From assembly GCA_951217055.1 (NCBI GenBank), contig OX578276.1:76046644-76110643 (forward strand): DNA of 64,000 nt, given 5' to 3'. Shown here in pieces: positions 55,625 to 64,000 of this stretch. Position 1 is the stretch's first letter. Each line of letters starts with the position of its first letter. The translations under genes and the position numbers were made by a program. Origin of the DNA: Gerris lacustris (lineage: Eukaryota; Arthropoda; Insecta; Hemiptera; Gerridae). A model generated the notes under the pieces. It did no database searches. It worked only from the letters and a program-made list of their open reading frames with translations, and was not told the origin of the DNA.

Positions 55625-58600
55625 CTTTTCTATTAGCTGTAAAATGGGATTTTCTTCATCTCTCCCAACACATTCATTGCATTCTTTAGCGAGCTAAAAA
55701 GGAAATAATTATTCATTAGATAATTTAATTTAATTTACTTTTTATTGTAATAAATTAGCATTTAAGTAAAGTACCTTCTTAAGTGCAGTTGTAGCTAACT
55801 TGCAAGCAGTAAACTCATTTGTTCCTTCTTGTAATCTTGCTGTAACATTATCTAATAAAAGTGGTAACCTAGTTACCCTCTGCATCGGAAGTGACAGGTA
55901 TGATTGAAGTGAGTGGTGTGGTGAGTTTTCCCCTTCAATTTGTAGAAGTTTTGTTCTCCACGCTTTATTTTCTCTAAAAAGAAGTAAACAAATTGTTAAC
56001 AAATTTACATTTAAAATAGTAAGGCAATGGTCTCTCATTTTGATAATAGTCTGTCCTATTGTAAATTAGTCAACTTTTTTTTAACTTTCTCATTGTGAGT
56101 ATAATCAAAAGTTATTAGTTTTCTTGTCAAATCTGACAGCAAGAGATCCCATTCAAGCACTCACTACACTAATAATTTAAGTTCATTAAAGTGGTTGGTA
56201 TAAACAATGATTTATTATTTTTGTTTAACTATAAATGTATCATTTTTATTCTTTAAGTTTTATTCATTAGCCTTTACGTTCGGTTTTAATTTTATAAAAT
56301 TATTTAATGGTGTAGGTTGTAAATATTGATTTAATAAATTATGAATTCAATTCTAGCTCTGGCCTTTATTATCTACTAGGATTTTAGTTCCTCTAAATGT
56401 TAAGTTAAATTTACTATAAGTAAAAATTAATTCTTTATTTCTTCCTGGCCTTAAGTATTTTTTTTATTTTATTTTTTTTTTTTTTAAATGTGTATTTTAC
56501 TTTGAATGTGTATTGCAATTTTTTTTGTTAGAGTCGTGTTTTCTTAATTATTACCTTAATTGAGCAAGAAGAGTTTGTGCTTGGAGTTGTTTCCTGCAAT
56601 ATTCTTTATAAACTCTTAATATAGAGATGGCATGTTGTCTTAGCACTGTATAAATGTTAGTTAACATAATATCCTCAGACCAATGTTGTACTAAATCGCT
56701 CAACACAAGTTCTGACGCTGCTTTCACTGCAAAAATTAATATTTTAGATATGATTTTCACATTTATTTATTTAATTAATATTAAATTTCTGTGCTATTAA
56801 TATTCAGTTGTTCAAAAAAACAAGTGAATTAAAAAATACACTCCCAATTAGAAAGGCGCTTAGCTTCCTCGCGTCCTATCACGTATACTTTAATGGTCTT
56901 AGGCTTTTAAAATCCATTATTGTCTAATTTATTTAATTTCCCCCCTTTTTCAAATCGGTCAAAATTGTTGATTGAAATTGTATATAATGATATTTTATAT
57001 GAATAAAAGTGTCAATTTAGCACAATATAACAAGTGGAGATTTTTGAAATTTATTGGGGGCTATCTGCTGGCTAATTTTGAGAAAAATGTTTGTCTCGTT
57101 AAATTGGTTAAATAGATGAAGTTAGATTTTTTTTAGACCTAAAATTCAAATTTTAAATTTGAAGTTCACGTTTACACGAGCTTTGCCCGCGAACGCTTAG
57201 GTGGATAACGTCCAGGGAACTCATCCTGGGCATTGGTAAAATAAACATTTCTACCAAATTTCATTAAAATCAGTCTACTTTTACTAAAGTTATCATCACA
57301 CGTTTCAGACACACAGAAGGGTTTGCAGACACACATTTTTTTATCTATAATTTCGACAAGGTAAATTACATTTTTTCAGGAAATTTGCACCGCCCCATCA
57401 TAATGTATTAGCATTTTAGGACCAACTGTTATATAGTGGTTGGAGGGGGGGGGGATTTCAACTCATAAAACCAATAGAGAATGGAAAATTTAAAAAAAAT
57501 AATAAAACATGTATTTATTTGTAACTCACTCTTCAGCAGCTTTCATTTAATATCTCACTCAAAATTTAAAAAAAAAAAATGGGGGCAATGCACATGTGCT
57601 CCCAAATTTTTATTGCCCCACAATAAGGTTTTAGCATGAATTATTTCAAAATGTTATCACTCCCATGTCACATCACCCTCAGCGTAAGGGTTTCGAGAAG
57701 TATCTACAAAACCCTAAAAAAATAGCTTTTAGATGGTATTATTACTTGTTACACCTTTTTTCCAGGCATATGTAAATGCCTCATTTTATTTATTAAAATA
57801 ACATTTCAATTAATCTTGCACTTGGCTTATCAAAGCATTCAACTTGACCCACATTCATAAAAGCTTCTGTATGTGAATATAGGCGTTTTAAACTAATATA
57901 CTTAAACTGTTTTAATATAGTCAGAAGTTAATCTAAAGTCTCTTACCTACAGCAATGTTGCTAAAAAGATCTTGCCACTGTCCTCTTGTGCACAGAAGAG
58001 GTAATTCTTCATTTTCCATAAACTTGGTGATTAATTCGTTCAAGGCATTTAGGTAAGTAACTTCTGTTGTAATTATTTCGAATTTGGCTTCCATTAGTGT
58101 CTTGTCATAAGCTGTGATCCTATCTGTAATGATTCTATCTTTTATTCATTATACATACTACAGTTTAGGTCTGTGTTCGGAGTTTTTTTTTTTTTTTTTT
58201 TTAATTAAAATAAAAATATACTTCTATGTCATTAATGGCTTATTGTAAATATGATATATATGTCTGTGAGTGTATTGTATTTAAATGACAAAATCTGATT
58301 CAGGTAAAAAAAAGATAGATTATTGATGAAATTAAAATGATAATTTGAAATAAACATTCATACTAGTTAAGCTTTACCCTTAAGAAGTATTAATGTGAGA
58401 GAAGTTAATTTTATTTTAATTAAAAATAACCTGACACAGACCCAAACTTATACATAAATAAAAACATTATATAATGTTTTTACATATACAAAAAAAAAAA
58501 TAATAATAATAACATTGTTAATTGTTTTTAAATAATCAGATTTGTGTCTAGTCTAATATATCATTGATAAGGATTTGAAGGGAGCTTCCTCTTGATTAAA

Positions 58601-59002
58601 AAAAAAAAAATAAATAAATGATGACATCAGGTAGGACTCCAAGTGTGATTAATTTAATTTTATGTCTTATGTTCTTTTTATCTGCAGTAAGGCTACAAAA
58701 ATCAAACTACATATATTCTTATTTTATTTTTATTATTTTTTTAGCCTTTCTTTGCTTATTGGAGTTCTTGAATATTAGTGAAAAAGAATGCCTATTTAAT
58801 TCTTTAAAAGAACAAACGAATAAATTATATATTAGATACCTAAAACACCGCTTGACAAAACTGGCTCTGATTCTTCCCAACGAAATCTTACTGTTGCGTA
58901 GTTTTTTATTAGTATTATTTGATTATCTTCTTCTTCTTCTTCATTTGTTTTTTTCTCATTTTGTGATTTTTTATCTTTTTGTTGTTTTTTCTTTTGTTTG
59001 GC
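55625..59002 (-). CDS. RhoGEF (DH domain), ARHGEF16/26-ephexin-like, partial
   Basis: A Dbl-homology domain that catalyses GDP/GTP exchange on Rho GTPases. Minus-strand exons: 58840-59002, 57947-58123, 56555-56726, 55775-55973, 55625-55693, all with GT-AG borders and matching phase (780 bases, 260 codons). Exon 1 here has a lysine/glutamate-rich linker and WEESEPVLSSGVL, the segment before DH. DH follows: EAKFEIITTEVTYLNALNEL, QWQDLFSNIAVVKAASELVL, the diagnostic SYLSLPMQRVTRLPLLLDNV and KLAKECNE at the end. LPMQRVTRLPLL points to the ARHGEF16/26 branch. Upstream exons lie outside the window or are unseen. The PH and SH3 domains expected downstream were not found. A hAT element (59116) lies just upstream of the first exon seen. 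Confidence 0.9.
56845..57110 (+). repeat. Dispersed repeat family A, 5' part (RhoGEF intron)
   Basis: CCAATTAGAAAGGCGCTTAGC, TCCTCGCGTCCTATCACGTA and GTGTCAATTTAGCACAATAT match the start of copies 2 and 4. It breaks off after TATCTGCTGGCTAATTTTGAG. Confidence 0.7.
57111..57946. other. RhoGEF intron sequence
   Basis: Repeat-derived, with GTTTACACGAGCTTTGCCCGCGAACG, a G-run near 57445 and A-runs. No exon found. Confidence 0.4.
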
Positions 59003-59533
59003 CTGAAACAATTAAGAATTAATATTGAGACGCCGGGAAGGGAAATTTTTGTGAACCTAAAAAATATACATGACTGCTCTCATTGAGAAACAGCAGGAAA
59101 GGAAAGTACTGTGTCTAGGGAATCCAATCCCAGACAAAATGTTATATCCCGGGATTTCGGGACAGCAAAAACGAATCCCAGGATTGGCTAAATTCCAACT
59201 AGATGATAAAAAGCCTAAAAGCATTTAGTATTATTTATGTATTATAACAAAATAAACCATGTTTATTCAGCATTTCTTTTGTTTAAAAAAAAAAAAATAT
59301 ATATATTGATAAACATTAATCACACAAATTGAGCAAAAACATTTTACCTCCAGCGGGGAGAAAAAGTGAACTTTCTTCCCTAGTTTACAGAGAGGGGAGT
59401 TACTCATTTCACCCGGTCGGGTTTAACAGGGATACCTGGTACCTGGCTTGTACAAGCCAGTTTGTGCAAGTAAATCGTTGCGTGTAAACACAGGCATGAA
59501 GTTTGCGCAAGCCAAACTGAATGTCTATTTTAT

Positions 59534-59587
59534 TCAAGCCATTTGCACAAACTGGCTTGCGCAAATTAGTTTGTGCAAATGGCTTGA
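59534..59587. repeat. Perfect 20-bp palindrome within a GCGCAAGCC-type motif cluster
   Basis: Arms 59534-59553 and 59568-59587 are exactly complementary around GGCTTGCGCAAATT. From 59445 related motifs (ACAAGCCAGTTTGTGCAAG, GTTTGCGCAAGCC) alternate in both directions. Confidence 0.75.
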
Positions 59588-59937
59588 GTGTTTAAACCAT
59601 GCTTAAAAGAAACAAACAAGTTAAAAGTGGAAACATAATTTCTAAATGTAGATTAACTAATCCATATTTAAATACATCAGTTGTCAACACCATTCATTAC
59701 ACGACTCAACTTCCAGCTGATTCTCCCATTTAATTTTAGCATTGAAATTCAAATAATTATTATCTATAATTTAATTTTAACGTGATTATACTTATTTAGA
59801 GAATTGTTAATATTTATCTAACTATATTTTTTTTTAAATAAATATAAACCTATGTATTTTTTGTTGAATAACGTAATTTAAAATTAAAATCTTTCCATAT
59901 TTTTTTCTCCCTTCTGGAGGTAATATCTTGTATGTAC

Positions 59938-60086
59938 CTTGGGAGTAAAAATCACTTGCACCCTCACGATGATTAACTCCCTCGGCTCTGCCTCGGGAGT
60001 GAACGTTATGGTTCCCTCGGCTTCGCCTCTGGAACCAACTTTATCGCTCAGGGTGCAATCACTTACTTTCCTCCCTTGGTGCGTAA
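59938..60086. repeat. Imperfect foldback repeat
   Basis: Left arm blocks GGGAG, CACTTGCACCCTCA; right arm inverse GGGAG, GATTGCACCCTGA. The centre carries CTCCCTCGGCTCTGCCTCGGGAG and CCCTCGGCTTCGCC. Similar in style to 4940-5066. Confidence 0.6.
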
Positions 60087-60746
60087 ATAACTATTACGTC
60101 AATGTGATCAGGTAGTAGGTAAGTAAATTGTAAGAAACAAGCTACAAAGTGGGTTTAAGACGATAAATCGTATATTTAAACTGTTGCATTTGTACAAATA
60201 AATGCAATTTCATTTTTAAAAATAAATAAATAAAAATACATTACAATAAAATAATGAATTATGAATATACTAAGTAATAGATGTAACTAAAGAAAACAAC
60301 TAATTATCCCGTAATACGTTTTAGCAACAAACAAAGCTTTGCATACTTGACATGTTCATAAAAGAATGCTGTTCAGGTTTTAAAATTTTTTCATTTATAA
60401 AACTTAATTTATAAACTTTATACCTCCTTCAGTCCACATCGCACAGACAACAAATCACAGAAAATCACTAAGTGCATTTGACAACCCGACTAATATTATT
60501 GTTTATTCAATTCATTTGTTTGATTGTTTATTTATAAAATCTATTATTCTCTTGATTAAACAGTACTTGTATCTACCTTGTACCAGTCAAAATACTTTAA
60601 ATTTTCAAATCCCGGGACTGTTACTTTCCAATCCTGGGATTGCCGTAGGGGTAAATTGGCTTGGGATCCTGGGATTGGATTCCCTAACTGTGTCACACTA
60701 AGCCTACCCAACGCAGGACAGTGCTGGGCAATTATCGTGAACTACA

Positions 60747-60898
60747 GAATTGAGATGCAGAGCAGGGCAGTATAGAACTGCGCCACACGAGGTCTGCCCC
60801 TCACTTGTGGTTCTGACACAGAGACTGCGTAACACTTTTTGTTCGTACAGAGAAGTTGGGCATGCCTCGTGTGGCGCAGTACTGCTCTGTCTCAATTC
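60747..60898. mobile_element. Short palindromic MITE-like repeat
   Basis: GAATTGAGAT-GCAGAGCAG-ACTGCGCCACACGAGG on the left faces GCCTCGTGTGGCGCAGT-ACTGCTCTGTCTCAATTC on the right; arms of about 35-46 bp, 152 bp in total. Confidence 0.7.
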
Positions 60899-61751
60899 AC
60901 ACAGCCTCATATATTTCTTCAGTTCACAAAAACTGCCCTGTGTCTCAATGTATGCCCGAGCTTAACGTTTATTACATATTACTGAGTTTTAAAACACTAT
61001 CAAACTAGAATATTATATTAGTACAACGTTTTTTTTCTTCCCACAATTTTAAACTATTAGCATCTTCACTAAAATATTAACAAACATATTATTACATAAG
61101 CTTTTTATGTAATATATAAGTAAAGTTTATTCAATATGTGTTTTTACAAATTTATTTGCATACATAAAATATTACTGATTTTTTTTTTAATTTAAATTAT
61201 GTTTAACAGAATTTAAGAATCAGTGGTAAATTAATGTGGAATTGAGGTGACAGTAATGTTGTATTGCTTACGCTTACTGTTGGCCTTTCTAGTCACAATA
61301 AATATTAAGTGGTACCAAAAAATCTTAGTCAAAACAACTTACATCATTTATAAAAGAAATAATAATAAAATTTGGGTCGATACCAAATAATTTAAAAAAA
61401 AAAAAAATATGTGTGAGGCTCTCACGCATTAGAAGTGAATCTTAAGTTCTAGAATGCATTGATCTCTTTCATTTTTTGACGAATTTATTATTTCAGGATT
61501 AAGAAATGGTTGTGGGAAATTTAATTGAAAAAAAAAAAAAAATATTGCTACGCTAAGGCAACCCATTTATTCCAATAAAAATAAATGTTTATTTTGATTT
61601 GCTGGTCTTTAAATAGATATAATACAATTTATCTGTAAAAATGTTACACTTGGACGAGTCTCGAATCGCAAACTTCGTTACACGATTTTACTATATGAAA
61701 AAATTCACTCGACCGCCGCCAAAGAAGTTTCACTTCAAAAAACTTCTTGAT
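60899..61751. other. Non-coding stretch
   Basis: No gene recognised; A/T homopolymers are frequent. Confidence 0.4.
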
Positions 61752-63215
61752 CAGTGGCGCACCCAGGGGGGGGGCACGTGCCCCCCCCCCCCCCCCCAAA
61801 GCCAGACCTAAAATTCAAATATGCAAGTCCGCAGCACGTGTTAAAGTAATAGTGTTGTGATAGTCAAAAAAATAAATAAGTAATTATATACCTATTTTGG
61901 CGTTTAAAAAGACGTCCCCCCCCCCAAAGCCAAAGACTTAAAATTTAAGTATGCAATTTCGAAGCACATGTTAAAGTAATAGTGAAATAAATAAATAAAT
62001 AAGTAATTATATACCTAGTTTAGTCCGACATATTTTTTTGGAGTTTAAAAGACGTGCCCCTCCCCCCCCCCCCCCCCCCCCCCCTCCAAAGCCATAGACT
62101 TAAAATTTAAGTATGCAAATAAGTAAGTATTTTAAATAAGTCAGTATTACTTAATAAATAAGTAATAATCTATCTAGTTTTGCCCGACATATTTTTTTTT
62201 GGTGTTTAAAAAGAAGAAGAAGAAAAAGAATAGAAGGAAGTTAAGTTATCAACCCGTTTAGGTTAAGGATCTATAAAATAGGGATGGAGCTCCTGGGTAA
62301 AAAAGTGTCGTCTATTGAACTTGGAAAAATCTGCATTAAATTACGACTGTGCATGGTCAGAACTTTTTAGTGGGACGAATTTCTTTCCGACTATTATCCA
62401 TTGTTTATTTTGAATGAAAGGTTACAATATAACATTTTTAAATCAAGTTTTAAATTAAATTTTTCTTGTTTTAAGGGTTTTTATATTAATATAAAGTTTT
62501 ACTTTAATATATTAATTATATTTAATTAAAATAGTTAGTAGCAGTCATTAGAATAGTTTTTAACTATCGAATAATTAATATTAATGAATTTGGAAACGGG
62601 TTCTATTGTAGAATATGATTTTAAAAATTGCAGATACCCGACCTTTCGCAAGGAAGACTATTTTTTGTACTTATTGACTGGACTATTATAATATTTTTAA
62701 CCTAATACTTCAGCTAATTTCTGTTAAACTCAAAACATTTGGCGTACATTTTTTTTTTTTTGTCAATTCAAATAACTAAAATATTTTTAAAATGTACCAA
62801 TTTATTTTTCTGGCTACTAAAATAAAACATTAATCTATTATATAATGTACAACTTTTAATAATAATATATTATTAGTATGTACACAATTTTGTTTAAATA
62901 AAATACCCTGGTTTTCATGTCCCGTTCATAAAAAACTTAAATTTATTTGTATATAATAACATTTTAGATGTTCTTAGAATAGGCTAAAAAGACGTTTTCA
63001 AGTAACGTAAACTATAAAAATTTTCCTATAATAAAAAAAGAGAGCCTAGCCCCCTTCAAAATTGGCTTGAACCGCCCTTGATATATGAAGTAATTTTAGA
63101 ACAAAGAAAACCAGACTGGTTAATTGTCTGTGATTATGCTAAGCCCACATTACCCCCCCCCCCTTTTTTTTTTAATTTGTGCCCCTCCCAAAAATAAATC
63201 CTGGGTGCGCCACTG
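61752..63215. mobile_element. Non-autonomous hAT element (1464 bp) with C-run tandem units
   Basis: Ends CAGTGGCGCACCCAGG and its inverse (CCTGGGTGCGCCACTG). TTCTTGAT flanks exactly on both sides (61744-61751 and 63216-63223). Near the left end three units of about 130-165 bp (from 61780, 61918 and 62060) each start with a C-run and continue CCAAAGCCA, (A)CTTAAAATTTAAGTATGC, TAAATAAGTAAT and GTTTAAAAAGA. No ORF. Part of the same CAGTGGCG-type group as 5144-5644 and 25780-26125. Confidence 0.92.
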
Positions 63216-63501
63216 TTCTTGATAAAGCAGGCTTTTCAATTTTTTAAGTATAAATAAGTGAATATTCATATTTTAAATCCATGTTATTTAAAGATTTTTA
63301 AATTCTGTTAAACATAATTTAAATTGAACAATTGAGTAATATAAGTGTAAAAACACATATTGGGTCAATTTTGATCGACGTTTTAGGCAAGAATATGACC
63401 AGGAGATGGTTAAAATATAGCCACATGTTAATAACCTAGTAATTTTGGAAGTTTTAACCCCAAACACGACCTATACAAACAGAGGACTATATTTATACCA
63501 T

Positions 63502-64000
63502 ATTTGTACCAATGTCGGTAGGGGCCCCTTTAGAGCATAATAAAATTTAACTTAAAATTATACTTCTATACTACTGTAAAGGGGACCCCATTCAGTTCTG
63601 AATGCAAATGTTTTTTTCTTTTCTTTTCTCATCAATTTTTTTTTTGGCGTGGGGCCCCTATGCCCTAGCTAAGTTTGGGAGGGACAGGCTCGGGCCCCCT
63701 TGAGCCCCGGGCTTCCAGGAGCGGCTCTGGGTTTTTAACAACTAAAAAGGCAAGATGGAAATTGTGATTAGTGGCATAACTATAATAGGCCCAAATTGCG
63801 GGTGGGCCCCGGAGCCAAGGGGCCCCCAAATCTAAAAAAAAACAAAAAAACATGAAACTACTATATCTTTGTACCAATGTCGGTAGAGGCCCCTTGAGAG
63901 CATAATAAAATCTATCTTGGAATTATACTTCTATACTGTTGTAAGGGGACACCATTCAGTTCTGAACGCAAATGTTTTTTGTTTTTTTTCTTAAGATAAG
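63502..64000. repeat. Two direct copies ~366 bp apart flanking a hAT-like end
   Basis: TTTGTACCAATGTCGGTAG-GGCCCC and AGCATAATAAAAT, then CATTCAGTTCTGAA, occur from 63502 and again from 63868. Between them AGTGGCATAACTATAATAGG (63768) followed by CCCAAATTGCGGGTGGGCCCC is typical of hAT-type termini. The unit continues beyond the window. Confidence 0.6.

Larger units (their letters stand above)
59116..60686. mobile_element. Non-autonomous hAT element with perfect 8-bp target duplication
   Basis: Ends TAGGGAATCCAATCCCAG and its inverse. ACTGTGTC flanks both sides exactly (59108-59115 and 60687-60694). Subterminal CCCGGGATTT and AATCCCAGGATTGG motifs recur near both ends. No transposase ORF. 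It holds two further palindromic repeats (59534-59587, 59938-60086). Confidence 0.92.

Noticed and set aside
55742..56038. Independent 98-residue protein
   Set aside because: The start methionine and first residues are intronic; only 55775-55973 is RhoGEF exon.
58618..59022. 134-codon plus-strand ORF
   Set aside because: Antisense to the RhoGEF exon 58840-59002 and hydrophobic only because of T-rich sequence.
63665..63877. 70-codon minus-strand ORF
   Set aside because: Lies in repeat and hAT-terminal sequence, with proline/glycine-rich composition produced by GC runs.

Overview
The window is arthropod, most likely insect, nuclear DNA. It is AT-rich, with GT-AG spliced genes, animal cell-cycle and signalling proteins, and a dense load of eukaryotic transposons: Ty3/gypsy, BEL/Pao, Ty1/copia, non-LTR, hAT and Tc1/mariner elements, MITEs, tRNA-type SINEs and a possible Penelope-type repeat. 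No bacterial gene organisation is seen. The sequence alone does not fix the insect order.

Layout. 1-2253 is the 3' part of a Ty3/gypsy pol cut by the window edge, followed by a probable LTR. 2.9-8.8 kb is non-coding, with a palindrome, a hAT-type MITE and tRNA-derived SINEs. 8821-16666 is one complete, very young Ty3/gypsy element on the minus strand (two 1455-bp LTRs, PBS, gag, pol, PPT, 4-bp target duplication). 17-27 kb is repeat-derived (tandem units, a decayed LINE 3' end, copies of one dispersed family), with one orphan open exon of unknown origin at 23687-23967. 27.6-34.2 kb is a nest: a ZMYM1-like hAT transposase on the minus strand, split by a BEL/Pao element that carries an internally deleted copia element. 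34-41.2 kb is again repeats, including a 1.07-kb inverted repeat and a 225-bp retroposed palindrome with a hammerhead-ribozyme-like core.

The host genes lie between 41.6 and 59 kb. An unrecognised 364-residue, lysine-rich coiled-coil protein (minus, 3 exons) is divergent from Cdc20/fizzy (plus, 9 coding exons found), with about 0.9 kb between the two start codons. Cdc20 is the activator and substrate adaptor of the anaphase-promoting complex. Downstream and convergent lies a Dbl-homology RhoGEF of the ARHGEF16/26-ephexin type (minus, 5 exons found). The last Cdc20 exon (end of the propeller and IR tail) and the RhoGEF PH domain would both be expected in or near the space between these genes, and I could find neither. 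Cdc20 introns contain a 2.27-kb hAT with a perfect 8-bp target duplication, MITEs, a SINE and a dispersed repeat. 59-64 kb is a run of hAT-type elements with G/C homopolymer ends, two with perfect 8-bp target duplications.

I see no CRISPR array, rRNA operon, intact tRNA gene or prokaryotic system. The points most worth a second look are the hammerhead-like element at 36.7 kb, the hAT-BEL-copia nest, the orphan exon at 23.7 kb, the missing ends of Cdc20 and the RhoGEF, the 5S-rRNA-like segment at 47.8 kb and the unrecognised 364-residue gene.
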